From Isoetes taiwanensis (taxonomy: Eukaryota; Streptophyta; Lycopodiopsida; Isoetales; Isoetaceae): a stretch of 64,000 nucleotides of DNA. Below are positions 21,086 to 32,410 of the stretch, in pieces. The notes beneath the pieces were generated by a model, which saw only the letters and a program-made list of their open reading frames with translations, was not told the DNA's origin and searched no databases. Positions within the stretch are counted from its first letter, which is position 1, and the number at the start of each line of letters is the position of its first letter. Made by a program: the position numbers and the translations under genes. The stretch is from positions 876,968-940,967 of the forward strand of contig JAJEKV010000111.1 of assembly GCA_021234155.1 (NCBI GenBank), in the 5' to 3' direction.

Positions 21086-22979
21086 ATCTTCCGTTCAGGA
21101 TCAATCTCTTGTTTTTCTTTAAGCATCTCCAAAAGTTCATAAATGTTCATAAAAATTAATTGGTTTTACATCGACACTTTTTGGGATTTTCTGTTACTGG
21201 GATTTTCTGATATTTTTCCACTGTTTCAACAGCGGCGTTCTAGTTCTTCTTCTTCCTTAGTGGGGTTCTAGTTCGTCTTCTTCCTTGTATACAGCCCACA
21301 GCCTTGCTTTGGCAAGCAAGAAAGATTGACATGGGTCCAACGGCTCTTCCACATATTTTTGCAGCATTATTTTGTAGCTGAAACACTGTTTTTTCCAGAT
21401 ATATTTTTTTCAGAGTGTTTTTACGGTGCCCCTGTTTTGGGTTCCAGCCTTCCATCGTTCTTGCAAGATAAGATATGCTTCCTTCATCGATATTTTTGAT
21501 TCAGTTCTTATATTTGGGCCGGAGAGGCCCCTGTGGATCTCCAATGCAGTCCATAATTTCGATGTTCTCGAATCTCACTCCGTTGTCTTGTGCCCAGCGG
21601 GCAAGCCAATGGATGGTCTCACCGATCGTAAGCCCACCCACCGGCTCTCTAGATCTCCCCACGCCTATATTGCCGTGTCCCGCAAGAGCAGAGCTATGCA
21701 ACCCACACAAACAATAGCAGTTTTTCTCAAAGGGGACTATGTCTTTGAGCCATGTTCTGCCACTGTTCGAGCACGAAAATGTTATCTTCAGGAGCATCTT
21801 ACTATGTCACAGCATCCACATTTGGCCTTGACACATCACCTCTGACCAACATGGCACACCGAAGCAGCTCTCTATATTTCTATTGTTACAGAACTTATTG
21901 AGGCAGCCCACAAAGGGATTTTTCTGCCATAACTACTCTGTTTCTAAGAAACGAAGGCCGCATGCATCAGACCTCACATGACAATTCCGCCTCATTTTTC
22001 TTGACCAATTCTACTTGCAACACAAGCATCGTTGTCTGCCTTGGTGTTTTTCTTTCCCACAGCAAATCGTCAAAACCACAGCCCAACAGGGCTACAGGTT
22101 CATTATCGCAAAGGATATCCAACCCACAAGCTATTACTTGTGGCCATCGCTCCACCTGACCAGAGAAACTAGGTTCGTTGTTCGTGACTCCAGCTCTAGT
22201 TGTAAGTAGAGCCCAATCATGAAGGTATAGTCTAGCATAAAGTTCTTTCCAATCACAGCAAAATATATCTGTGTGCAAGAGCCTTAATGGCCAGACGGCT
22301 TCACCCAAGAAAGGGAGTTTATGCTCCACACATTCATTCTGGGATCGAGATGCAGGTCCCATATCTGAACGAACTCCTCAACAACAAATTTCTCTGCTTT
22401 CCTGGCATATTTTTGAAAGCCGAATTTTGATCAAATTCATTTTCAGTCTTAGCTTTTGTCACCACAGTAAGAAGTTGCACATCTCATATTTGGGTCGGAC
22501 AATTTACTTGCTAATTCCAACATCCGTCGGTCTCCTGCCATTGTATCAGATAACCAAGGCAAAACCAACATGGATTTGCAAAGCACCATGTAAGTCCTCA
22601 AGCAGCATTGGCCCAGCAACCGCAAGTGCAAACTCTGCCAGATTATTCTCATGAAATACCATTTTCTTGACCTCCTTTCTGTCACAGAGCAATTTCCGCA
22701 TCCAATCTACCCTATTTGCCTCACGCTTCATATCTTTGCAGCCACAACACAGCAGTCAAGCTCGGCCCACAACATCATCTCTGTGGCAACCCACCATTTC
22801 CTATCGACCTCTGCAGATGCTCTGCTTCAAACTCAATTTGTCTTCATGAGCGGCATCAGCAGCAGTGGCACACTACATTCACCGGAGTTTTCTGTGGCAA
22901 TAAACTGCCCTCCTTCGCCAGATGTGATCCCTTAAGCAGCACAGATGCATGGCCTTGAAAAATGTTGGAACACTCACGG

Positions 22980-23640
22980 CTTCTGTTGCAACACTCATGG
23001 CGTCATACAACTTCATGCCATGCGGCCCACCCAGGGCAAAGGAATTCTCAAGGCCCCACGGTATTACAGTAACACTTCATCAGGCTGCCTGATCTCACGG
23101 CATCACCAAAACTTCATCTCCACAGCCTCTTTGCGTGGAAATTTTCTTTGCCTTCACGGCGTGTCAAGGCGTGGCCTCTCCTCCCTCAACACCTCACGGC
23201 ATCATCGGAGCTCCCACGGCCCTTCACGGCGTGGCCTCCTCACCCCACGGCCCATCCTGGCGTGGCCGCTCTCAGAACCCCAGAGCATCAGAACCTCTTC
23301 CGTCAGAGCATCAGAGCCCCACGGCCCATCACGGCGTGGCTTCTCCAATGTTCGACCTTCCAGGACCAACAAGCCCACGGCCATCACGGCGTGGCTTCAA
23401 GTCTGCAAAATTTTACCAGGCGTCATCTGCAAAACCTTCGTAGAAGCCCACGGCGTGGCTTCGAGTCTTCAATATCTTCACCGCGTGAACCACGGCCCCA
23501 CGGCGTGGCCTCAACCTCAAAGACCTCACGGGCGTGGCCTCTGCATGAACCACGGCCCCCACGGCATGGCCTTAACATCAGATACCTCACGGCCCTCACG
23601 GCATTAAACCCCAGGGCCCATCCCTTGGCGTGGCACATTT
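22980..23640. repeat. array of palindromic CCACGGC/GGCGTGG motifs in element A
   Basis: About fifteen irregular copies of motifs such as CACGGCCCATCACGGCGTGG, CCACGGCGTGG (an odd palindrome) and TCACGGC...CGGCGTGA lie in this interval, spaced roughly 20-60 bp. Each can fold into a short GC-rich hairpin. Open frames here (rich in HGPSRRG and HGVAS) are by-products of the repeat in three phases. The same motif family fills 27780-28330 of element B. Confidence 0.85.
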
Positions 23641-24144
23641 CTTTAATGTCAACACATTGTCAGGCTTTTTTTAACGACAATTTTCTTTCCTAGAAAAAAT
23701 TTGACACTTGACACTTGAATATTCCACATGGCCCACATTTTTGGTGTTTTTCACCCCTTGTAATGTTGAAGCCGTTTTTTCACATACTAGAATATCTAGT
23801 CCTACCATTATGCCTTTGGAGGTAAAATTTCATGCAATTATGACTTCAAACATCACGGCCCAACGGCATGAGTTCAACAATCTGTCACGGCCCCTCAAGG
23901 CGTGATATCAAGCACAACTTTCAATCCATTTTTGATGCAAGAAGTATCTTGAGCATATTTTTGGCACATTTTGGGGGACGCCTCATCTTTTGTCGCATTC
24001 TTGGAGATCTTCTTTGCACCCTTTTTTCAGCAATCTTTCCTACGCTTACCTCATCGACCCAAATGCAGGGCATTTGAGAGACAATTTTTTCAATCCATCT
24101 CGGCCGTCCATAGTACATAGCGGTTGAGCCTCTTTCAAGTTCAA

Positions 24145-24480
24145 CAAATGGCGTGAAGCTGACTTAGAACCTTCCGCCCCTTCAATTTCAACTCCTTCAA
24201 GTTCAACTATCTACTCAAACTCGTTCAAGTTCAACAAATGGCGTGAAGCTGACTTAGAACCTTCCGCCCCTTCAATTTCAACTCCTTCAAGTTCAACTAT
24301 CTGCTCAAACTCTTTCAAGTTCAACAAATGGCGTGAAGATGACTCAGGGCTTTCCGCTCCTCCAATCACTTATGTTTCAACTCTTTCAAGTTCAACTCCT
24401 TGTTTCAACTTTTCAAGTTCAAAACTGGCGTGAAGATGACTTAGAACCTTCCGCCCCTTCAACAATTTTTCTTTCCAAAT
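24145..24480. repeat. tandem repeat near the 3' end of element A (unit about 90-100 bp)
   Basis: Three to four degenerate units with TTCAAGTTCAACAAATGGCG, TGAAGMTGACTTAGAACCTT, CCGCCCCTTCAATTTCAACT. A matching array is at 29090-29320 in element B. Confidence 0.85.
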
Positions 24481-24782
24481 TTTTGTTCAACTCCTTACAA
24501 GACACTTTGATTGGCGCATGTATTCGGAGCTAGTGGCAAGCTCTATGAGAAGTGGTGACAGCCTTCTCAACCTTAGATTCGACTTCTATGGCTTTAAAGG
24601 AGCTTGTGGCAAGCTCAAGAGAAGTGGTGACAGCCTTCTCAACCTCTTACGATTTTTGTACTTCATCGACATTGGCATTTTTGGGTCAAGACTTCGGCGA
24701 CATTCTCATTATTTCCCCTCACTTTGGACACTGTTGTAAATGTTTAACCTGCTGTTATAAAGGTTCTACATAGTTTGGTATG

Positions 24783-24793
24783 GTGGGGGGGAG
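24783..24793 (+). other. polypurine tract of element A
   Basis: GGTGGGGGGGAG directly before the 3' LTR start TGTTAGCCC; element B has the identical tract at 29632-29642. Confidence 0.8.
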
Positions 24794-25240
24794 TGTTAGC
24801 CCTTTGGGCTAAACATATGTATGAGTGGCATAGGCCACATGTATTTATCACATTGGACCACTTGATCTAGGGCCCAGATTTAGCCCACATATGTGGTAGG
24901 TGGCATAGGCCACATGTATTTGTCATATTGGACCCCACAATCTATGGCCCAGATTTAGCCTACATCTGTGGTAGGTGAGATATCAGTTAGGGTTAGGGTT
25001 TTGCTCTACTATTTAGAGAGAGCATTTCCTCTCATTGTTTAGGTTTTTGCTCACGTTTTGGAGCGCCTCCTTTTGGAGCATCAATAAGATTATGTTTTGT
25101 TCATTCTTTGTTTTGTTCTTGTTATTGGAGTTTCTTCCCACCTTCTTTTGTTGATCCATGAGCATTTGTGGCAGCCTTGTGGCATCCGGCAGTCATGGAC
25201 TGCTGCTGCAAGGTGATGCCAAGAACCCCAAAAACCATCA
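24794..25240 (+). mobile_element. 3' LTR of element A
   Basis: 447 bp, same length as the 5' LTR. Visible differences include CTATATTT/CAGATTT, CCTCAC/CCCCAC and TAGATC/TACATC. Followed by the target duplication TCTTT. Confidence 0.9.
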
Positions 25241-25273
25241 TCTTTCTTTATCTGTCCTTGCCTCTTTGCAAAA
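25241..25273 (-). pseudogene. short gypsy pol remnant between element A and the DNA transposon
   Basis: After removal of element A this 33-bp sliver is continuous with 20618 and lies between RNase H and integrase of the gypsy pol (CAAAGAGGCAAGGACAGATA on the minus strand). It carries an in-frame stop. It shows that both insertions hit the same element. Confidence 0.65.
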
Positions 25274-25317
25274 GGTCCTCGCATGTTACGGTGTCTCATT
25301 TTTAGTGTCCTTTTGTC
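25274..25317 (+). repeat. left terminal inverted repeat of the large DNA transposon
   Basis: GGTCCTCGCATGTTACGGTG followed by TCTCATTTTTAG. It is complementary to 42185-42228 apart from an 11-12 base insertion in the right copy and three substitutions. ATTAGCACT follows further in, echoing the TTAGCGCTA at the other end. Confidence 0.7.
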
Positions 25318-25443
25318 CACCCAAATTAGCACTATTTTTTAGGATTATGGGAAGAGGGAAATTCAAAATTAATGAGAATATCGGGGGGTGGTTGATTCCC
25401 CCTTTCTCGAGGGAGAGAGATCTCGTTTCTTTCTTTCCATCCA

Positions 25444-25890
25444 TGTTAGCCCTTTGGGCTAAACATATGTATGAGTGGCATAGGCCACATGTATTTATCA
25501 CATTGGACCACTTGATCTAGGGCCCAGATTTAGCCCACATATGTGGTAGGTGGCATAGGCCACATGTATTTGTCATATTGGACCCCACAATCTATGGCCC
25601 AGATTTAGCCTAGATCTGTGGAGGGTGAGATATCATTTAGGGTTAGGGTTTTGCTCTACTATTTAGAGAGAGCATTTCCTCTCATTGTTTAGGTTTTTGC
25701 TCACGTTTTGGAGCACCTCTTTTTGGAGCATCAATATGATTCTGTTTTGTTCATTCTTTCTTTTGTTCTTGTTCTTGGAGTTTCTTCCCATCTTCTTTTG
25801 TTGATCCATGAGCATTTGTGGCAGCCTTGTGGCATTCGGAAGTCATGGACTGCTGCTGCAAGGTGATGCCAAGAACCCCAAACATCAACA
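25444..25890 (+). mobile_element. 5' LTR of element B
   Basis: 447 bp, TGTTAGCCC...CATCAACA, with the same terminal palindrome, internal duplication and telo-box as element A. Differs from A's LTRs by GAGGGTGAGATATCATTTAG and the CATCAACA end, both shared with its own 3' LTR. Confidence 0.9.
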
Positions 25891-27779
25891 CTGGCGCCTC
25901 ATGCCGGGGTCTCTTTTGCTCATGATCATACTTTGTTTTCTTTTCAAGCATCTCCAAAAGTTTTCAAGCAAAAAAGATTGTTCTACAGCGACACTTTCTT
26001 CCATCTTCATCTCTAATATCTGCCCATGTTTCAGAAAGGGGCACAAATGATTTGCGGCACAATACGTTCTTATTTGTCACATTGGGTCTTATTTATCACA
26101 TTTGGGGTTCATCATCCAGCATGTTCTTGCTATCCATACTCTGTTCTGTGTAAACATTCAAGCTAGGAGCATATATTTGTTCCATTTCTGTGGGTTCAGC
26201 ATCGACACATTATTTTTTTCTATCCTGTGTGCTCACATTCAAGCCAAGGAGCAACATTTCTTCTGGCGATATGGTGGTACAGTTATGTTTTTTTGGTGCA
26301 GACCCAACAAACACCAAATCTTGGTTCAATTTCGGCATCATCGCATCCATGGGACTTTAGTTCCTCTGAGTTCGATTAGTTAGATTCGTTACTATTCTTC
26401 TGCAGTTCACCGATTCCAGCACACATTATCCACCAATTTTAGGGGTTTTTGACACAGTTCTAGCCAGACCCAATTTTGCTGCCTCACAGATCTCCTTTAT
26501 CGTTGCTACGCATCTTGATGGAATCGTGTTCGAGTCTACACACAAGCAACTGTTTAGTTTTTACTCGAGGTCTCTTTCGGATTCAGCAGAAGGCTCCTTG
26601 ATTTTGCAGTACAGCTTGGCAAATGCACAAACAGTTCATCTATGCCGGACACAATCCAGTGCTTTTGGCATATGCAACGAAATATAAAGCCCTCCAGTTA
26701 CTCTGCACATCCTTGACACTTTCTGGAGTCATGAAATTCATTTGGCTGCAGTTGGGGTTTTAACAGCCATTATCAATTCTATACAAGGCAATCTCAATGC
26801 ATGTGGAAGATAACCCAGCTGCAGAGCAAGCATGCCCAGTGTTCTGTACTGGGTAACACAAACAACAGATGACTCAAGTTCTTCATGGATAGACAGAGTT
26901 TGTTTTTGGGCCAATCTGCTAGGCCAGCTCCAATCATGCCAGACTTCCAGCAATATCTTGCGAAACTTAGCACTCTTCGCACAACATGCAGGGCCCATAA
27001 TACCGACTGCATACTGAAGGAGATTTCTGTCTTTTATTGCCCTAGATCTTCTTGATGAAACACACAAAGGCTCTCTGCTTTGCATCAACAAATTCTTAAG
27101 CCATAATTATGGCGACAGATTTTGGGTTCCTGGTCCTCTGTTCTGCTTCAATCCATGGCATGTTTTCTGCCATATCTGCTTTGCTTTCAAGAAAGGAGGT
27201 CAGACCTCACCTCTCCAATTATTTCGCTTCATCCTTGTAGCTTGAGAAATGCTCAATAAGGGGGCAAATCATTCTACCTTGCCCGATTCCTTTTGTCATA
27301 CAAGCACAATCTGTGTTTCCCTGCCCATAGTCTTCCAGGCATGGGCGTGAGCAACACCAAACATTGCTTGACATCCACGGCCCGCACGGGCGTGGAACCT
27401 TGCACACAAAAAAGCAAATTCTTTGGGTTAAGCTCCATTATCCACGGCTCGTGACTCCAACCCTGAGCCAAGTCCAGAATAAAGCAGGCTTCTTTCCAAT
27501 CACCGCAAAATATCATATCTCTGTATGCAAGAGCCTTAATGGCCAGACGACATCGCCCAAGCAAAGGGGTCTCTGTCAAATTTGATATGTGGCTGCCATA
27601 TTTCTCTGCTTCTTGCGGAATTCTTCTCAGCCTGAAGCTCTGTCTCAATATTTTCGTGACGAAATTTACCTGCTATGAAGAATCTGTTGCAACATTAGCA
27701 CCGTCTCTTCTGTGCATCAAATCTCTTCTGTGAGACAGATCTGTGCATCTTCTCAAGCCTCTGTTGCAGAAACCACCTC

Positions 27780-28330
27780 CATGGCCCTCCACGGCGTGGA
27801 CCAATCTATGGCTTTCACAAAATGGGAAGCGTGACGCCCACCCACCCACGGCTCTGTGACCCCAAGATTTTCAAGCAACCACCATCTTCGCCCCGTCCAA
27901 ACGGATCAACCACTAGTTTTGCCTGTGCTTTCTTCAAAGGGTTTGGTCTGCATCAAGACAAGCCCACGGCCCATCACGGCGTGCCACAAATTCTCTCTTC
28001 ATGTCTCTATCGTCACTCTATTCACATCCCTGTTGCAGAACTTCGCCCACGGCCCATCATGGCGTGGCACAATTTCTCTTGTTGTAGCTCTGTTCAAGTC
28101 TCCATAAGCCCACGCCCCCACGGCGTGGCACACTTCCTCCACGGCCTCCCACGGCATGTCCACGGCCCCCACGGCGTGGGTCAAGACCACGACCGCGTGG
28201 GTCAAGACCAGAGCCCACGGCCCATCACGAGTGTGGCACCACTTCACTGCGTGGGACGCGTGAATGAAAAAAAAAAAAAAAAAAAAACATCGGATGGCAT
28301 CCATAGTATTCACCACGGCCTTTTTGGCGT
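27780..28330. repeat. array of palindromic CCACGGC/GGCGTGG motifs in element B
   Basis: More than ten copies of CCACGGCGTGG-like and CACGGCCCATCACGGCGTGG-like motifs, plus a run of 22 A at 28268-28289. Further single copies lie at 27370-27400 and 28690-28760. Same motif as in element A but in a differently arranged array. Confidence 0.85.
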
Positions 28331-29089
28331 GGCATTTTTCTCGAAGAAAATTTCGCATTTAAGGCCATTTATAATGGACAATATTTTTGATATATTCCAC
28401 CTCATCTTATATTGAAGAAGGTTCTTTTCTCTACCATCTATCACGTCTTTTATCTGGCATTGGCATACGTATATGGCAAATGGCGTGAAGATGCATTTTG
28501 CCTTCCGCCCTCTTCCAACATCAACCTTACATGGCCCAACGGCATGTTAAGGCCCTTCTTGAGCTATGCATGCACAAATTGATCATGGCCACTTGGCATG
28601 ATTTTTCAATGGTGACTTTTTGCCTCTTTGTCCAATTTTTGCGACATCATGCCTTTGAGGTACAATTTCATCAACCCATGATTCCATACCCATCAATACA
28701 ACAACATCACGGCCCAACGGCGTGAGTTCATCACAATTGTCACGGCCCCTCACGGCGTGACTTCGACCACAACTTTCAATCTCTCTTTTCATGCAAGAAG
28801 TCTTTGGAGCATATTTTTGGCACATTTTGGGGGACGCCTCATCTTTTGCCGCATTCTTGGAGATCTTCTTTGCACCTTTGTACCAACAAATTTCAAGTTC
28901 TTGCAATGGCGTGAAGATGAATTCTGCCTTCCGCCCCTTCGTACATCAACCTCACATGGCCACATGGCGTGTGCAGGCCAATTTCAGCAATTCCTCGCAA
29001 AAAAGCTCAACTCTTTGGTGTCAACTTTTTCAAGTTCAACATTTTGATCAACCTCATCCGTCCATAATACATGGCGGTTGAGCCTCTTT

Positions 29090-29320
29090 CAAGTTCAACA
29101 ACTGGCGTGAAGCTGACTTAGAACCTTCCGCCCCTTCAATTTCAACTCCTTCAAGTTCAACTATCTGCTCAAACTCTTTCAAGTTCAACACATGGCGTGA
29201 AGATGACTCAAGGCCTTCCGCTCCTTCAATCACTTATGTTTCAACTCTTTCCAGTTCAACTCTTTGTTCAAATCTTTCAAGAAGCTGACTTAGGGCCTTC
29301 CGCCCCTTCAACAACTTTTG
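29090..29320. repeat. tandem repeat near the 3' end of element B
   Basis: Two to three units matching 24145-24480 (TTCAAGTTCAACAMMTGGCG, TGAAG, CTTCCGCYCCTTCAAT). Confidence 0.8.
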
Positions 29321-29642
29321 TTTCCTCCTTTTCGCTCAACTCATTACAAGACACTTGGATTGGCGCATGTATTCGGAGCTAGTGGCAAGCTCTAGGAGAA
29401 GTGGTGACAGCCTTCTCAATATTAGATTCGACTTCTATGGCTTTAAAGGAGCTTGTGGCAAGCTCAAGAGAAGTGGTGACAACCTTCTCAACCTCTCATG
29501 ATTTTTGTACTTCATCGACATTGGCATTTTTGGATCAAGACTTCGGCGACATTCTCATTATTTCCCCTCACTTTGGACACTGTTGTAAATGTTTAACCTA
29601 CTGCTATAAAGGTTCTACATAGTTTGGTGTGGTGGGGGGGAG

Positions 29643-30089
29643 TGTTAGCCCTTTGGGCTAAACATATGTATGAGTGGCATAGGCCACATGTATTTATCAC
29701 ATTGGACCACTTGATCTAGGGCCCAGATTTAGCCCACATATGTGGTAGGTGGCATAGGCCACATGTATTTGTCATATTGGACCCCACAATCTATGGCCCA
29801 GATTTAGCCTAGATCTGTGGAGGGTGAGATATCATTTAGGGTTAGGGTTTTGCTCTACTATTTAGAGAGAGCATTTCCTCTCATTGTTTAGGTTTTTGCT
29901 CACGTTTTGGAGCACCTCTTTTTGGAGCATCAATATGATTCTGTTTTGTTCATTCTTTCTTTTGTTCTTGTTCTTGGAGTTTCTTCCCATCTTCTTTTGT
30001 TGATCCATGAGCATTTGTGGCAGCCTTGTGGCATTCGGCAGTCATGGACTGCTGCTGCAAGGTGATGCCAAGAACCCCAAACATCAACA
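29643..30089 (+). mobile_element. 3' LTR of element B
   Basis: 447 bp ending CATCAACA, followed by the target duplication ATCCA. An open frame of the LTR reads through into the downstream exon of the transposase-like gene; that fusion is accidental. Confidence 0.9.
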
Positions 30090-30107
30090 ATCCATTTTTT
30101 GTTCAGG

Positions 30108-30772
30108 CTTCTTGTGATCCAATGACTAATGACAAAGACAGGAGGCAGAAATGGCGTTTGCAGAAGCAACGGCAAAGAGCAAGCAAGATGAGGCAACAAT
30201 TGTCAAATGAAAATTTAGATTGGAGTATTGAGCACTCAAAAAAGCAACTGCAACATGCAGCCTCCATAATCACGAAAACGTTTTTGGATTTGACAGGTTT
30301 GATGTCTACATACCAGAAGAAAGAAGTATGGCATCTAGTGGAGAACAACAAAGTTATGCAGGTTGCAGTGTCTGATAAGGAAAAGATTGTTCACAGTGAA
30401 ATTGTCGGTAGCATCCAAGAAACCATACAGCATGTGAAAGGAGTGGAGTCCAATGACAAATTAGCAGCAAAAAGAGCAGCATTAGCCATGGCACTTGGGA
30501 AGGTCAGGCATGGAAGCAAAAGATTAGATGCCAAGGCTTTAGGAATTCATCCAAGGAATTGTTCCAGAGCTAAGAAGCACCGTGTTGCAATTAGTATTAA
30601 AAACGCATTGTGGGCTCTTGGGGGAAGGAAGAAGAGAAAGGATTCCCTGAGCCAAGAAGTGATTGAAAAAGTTGTGGATTATTGGACAAACTACACCAGA
30701 GTTTCGCCTAACTTCAAGGACGTCAGATCTGGTAGAGGAAAACATCCTAAGCATCCAACACATTACCTTGAT
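30108..30772 (+). CDS. transposase-like gene of the DNA transposon, exon with N-terminal region
   Basis: Begins after a good acceptor (TTTTTTGTTCAG) and ends at a good donor (GAT|GTGAGC). First ATG in frame at 30122 (MTNDKDRRQKW). The product is basic and helical: a Lys/Arg/Gln-rich start, then SIIQET...KGVESNDKLAAKRAALAM, LGIHPRNCSRAKKHRV and RKKRKDSLSQEVIEKVVDYW, ending GRGKHPKHPTHYLD. The last part (W...S.N.KD...) resembles a DNA-binding/HTH region of transposases. Exon 2 continues in phase (LD|TEFF). The 5' exon was separated by LTR element B. Confidence 0.65.
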
Positions 30773-31343
30773 GTGAGCCATGTATACTATCTGTAGATCA
30801 GTTTTTTACTAAGTCTTTTTCACGTTTACTAATACTAATATTTTTTATAAGTTTTGAAGTATTGATTCTAATATGATCTGCTAATGGAATTAATCTGCAC
30901 GTTCTTCTCGTGGTAGCAAGTCTTAGTGCTATTGATTGTTGATAATGGACCATTTTTTGATATAGTGCTAAGGTTTCTCACCTTTATAATGTTGGTGCCA
31001 CGTTTAGTAATTGTGTTGATGTTAGTGCCACTGTTAGTGATTTTGTAAATGACAGTGCTAATATTACTAATTTCGTTAATGTTGTTCCACTGTTAGTAAT
31101 TTTGTCAATGTTAGCAAGCACTAAACTTAATCTGTAGTTAGTGAAGCACCACCTACCACTACAGATTAGCAATGTTTTCATCTCAATGTCCTAGCACTGG
31201 TTAGTGGTTTGGTTTGCTAAGGGTTATGTTGTAATGCTAATGGAATCAGTAATTAGTTCTAAGTTGCTATTCATTAGCAGTTGTTTTTTCTAGTGGTATT
31301 AGCATTAGCATTTACTAAGTAGTTTTCTATTCTTATTCTGCAG
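30773..31343 (+). other. 571-bp intron dense in TTAGC/TTAGTG motifs
   Basis: GT...AG intron in phase 0 between two exons of the transposase-like gene. It contains well over twenty TTAG/GCTAA/TTAGTG words. The same words are dense in 41000-41560, upstream of the minus-strand gene, and occur as palindromes beside the right end (42127-42190). They may be sites for the element's own protein. Confidence 0.6.
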
Positions 31344-31790
31344 ACAGAATTCTTCACTAGTTTCAAGCAAGACAATCCAGATGTTCAAATTAAGCAGAGA
31401 ACCTTCGAGAAATTAAAGCCTTACTTTGTTGTAAAGCTATCTGAATTCAATACCTGTTGTTGCGTCTATCATGAGAGGATGTCAATGCTGAGGGAAGGGG
31501 TGAAGAACATGAGGAAAAAGTCCATGGTGCACGGTGCAGATTGCACCTGTGAGTGCAAGATATGTGACCACACGGCAAGCCAAGTAGGGTGCAATGCAGC
31601 AAGACATGTTTGACAGTCTAACAGTGGCATGTGGAGAAGCATGGTTTGCCCAAAACCTGAAGGTGAGGAGTGGCACAATGAAGCATGCTTGTCAGGAACC
31701 TGCAGAAAATGTGGTGTGGACAAAATGGAAAGGTGTCCAAAAGAAGAAACAAAGGACAGTACCTCAAAAATCACTTGGGAGAACTATTAT
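31344..31790 (+). pseudogene. transposase-like gene, second exon with zinc-binding region (frameshifted)
   Basis: Reads TEFFTSFKQDNPDVQIKQRT, FEKLKPYFVVKLSEFNTCCC, VYHERMSMLREGV, DCTCECKICDHTASQVGC, stop, and then in another frame WRSMVCPKPEGEEWHNEACL, SGTCRKCGVDKMERCPKEE, SKITWENYY. The Cys/His-rich order (CCC..H, then C...H...CL.G.C..CG...C) matches the region before the catalytic core in the animal proteins of this family. A stop and a frameshift near 31610 and the fold-back element at the end break it. Confidence 0.65.
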
Positions 31791-32212
31791 TAACATTATT
31801 AACATAAACCATTGCATTTAACACATTTAAATTAAAATCCCCCTTAAACCCCCTTTGGTTTGGGTGCATATTCACACGGGGGGTTACTTCGGGCAACGAG
31901 AGCTGTCGGATGGGCATATTTGCCCTTTATTCCAAGATCTGGATCGTACATAGCGATCCTCGTTTGTGGGGTATGCATGTACAAATATTTGTATACTGTA
32001 TATCAAGATTTGCAAAATACTATAAGGTTTGAGAGAATGTACTTAATGGTGTTAATTTTGTACATGTATTGTAAATATATTTTTGGGGCTCTCGCTGCCC
32101 TACGTAACCCCCCGTGTGAATATGCACCCAAACCAAAGGGGGTTTAAGGGGGATTTTAATTTAAATGTGTTAAATGCAATGGTTTATGTTAATAATGTTA
32201 ATAATAGTTGTG
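31786..32212. mobile_element. fold-back element F2
   Basis: Arms of about 125 bp start ATTATTAACATTATTAACAT, AAACCATTGCATTTAACACA, and continue with the CCCCCTTTGGTTTGGGTGCA and TTCACACGGGGGGTTAC words shared with F1. It interrupts the transposase-like gene immediately after WENYY. Loop of about 170 bp with no coding capacity. Confidence 0.85.
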
Positions 32213-32410
32213 TGTTGATTGTTATATTAAAAAATTTTTGGGCCCTTCCGGACCCCACGTCCTCCCCTCTGTGAATGCACCCAAACCAAAGGGGTTTGAG
32301 GGGGATTTTAATTTAACATAGTTTGATGTAATGCTTTATGTTAATTAATGTTAATGTTAATTACATATTGGTTATTAAAAAAAATTGGCACCCTTCGAGC
32401 CCTCACAAAA
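32213..32410. mobile_element. single-armed remnant F3 of the fold-back family
   Basis: Only a right-arm-like sequence is present: CCACGTCCTCCCCTCTGTG, AATGCACCCAAACCAAAGGG, GTTTGAGGGGGATTTTAATT, TTATGTTAATTAATGTTAAT. It directly follows F2 and is more diverged. Confidence 0.65.

Larger units (their letters stand above)
20619..25240 (+). mobile_element. non-autonomous LTR retrotransposon A (4.62 kb, TSD TCTTT)
   Basis: Two 447-bp LTRs (20619-21065 and 24794-25240) start TGTTAGCCC and end CCATCA. A 5-bp target duplication TCTTT flanks it (20614-20618, 25241-25245), and removing it rejoins gypsy sequence. PBS at 21067 and PPT at 24783-24793. The 3.7-kb interior encodes no gag, protease, RT or integrase; its open frames come from short repeats. 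This is a LARD-like element that must be mobilised in trans. The two LTRs differ at only a few visible positions, so it is fairly young. Confidence 0.92.
25444..30089 (+). mobile_element. non-autonomous LTR retrotransposon B (4.65 kb, TSD ATCCA)
   Basis: Sister of element A. LTRs 25444-25890 and 29643-30089 (447 bp each) are nearly identical to each other (one clear difference, GGAAGTC/GGCAGTC), so it is the younger insertion. Target duplication ATCCA at 25439-25443 and 30090-30094. PBS at 25892, PPT at 29632-29642. The 3.75-kb interior shares blocks with element A (for example GCAAGAGCCTTAATGGCCAG at about 27530 and 22280) and the hairpin-motif array, and encodes no retroviral protein. It sits in the 5' part of the transposase-like gene of the DNA transposon. 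Confidence 0.93.

Noticed and set aside
20947-21150. Short minus-strand frames antisense to the LTRs (also at 25090, 25751 and 29930)
   Set aside because: Repeated only because the LTR is repeated; no homology and the LTR is transcribed on the other strand.
23090-23640. CRISPR-like array
   Set aside because: Repeats are palindromic but irregular in spacing and sequence, lie inside a plant LTR element and have no spacers of constant length.
22945-23693. 181-220-codon frames rich in HGPSRRG and HGVAS in element A
   Set aside because: They are phase-shifted readings of the CCACGGCGTGG array within a non-coding LTR element.
27822-28415. 197-codon frame in element B
   Set aside because: Same cause as in element A; crosses hairpin motifs and a long A run.
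30017-30107. LTR-derived N-terminal extension of the transposase-like exon
   Set aside because: The open frame crosses the element B LTR and its target duplication by chance; the exon starts at the acceptor near 30108.
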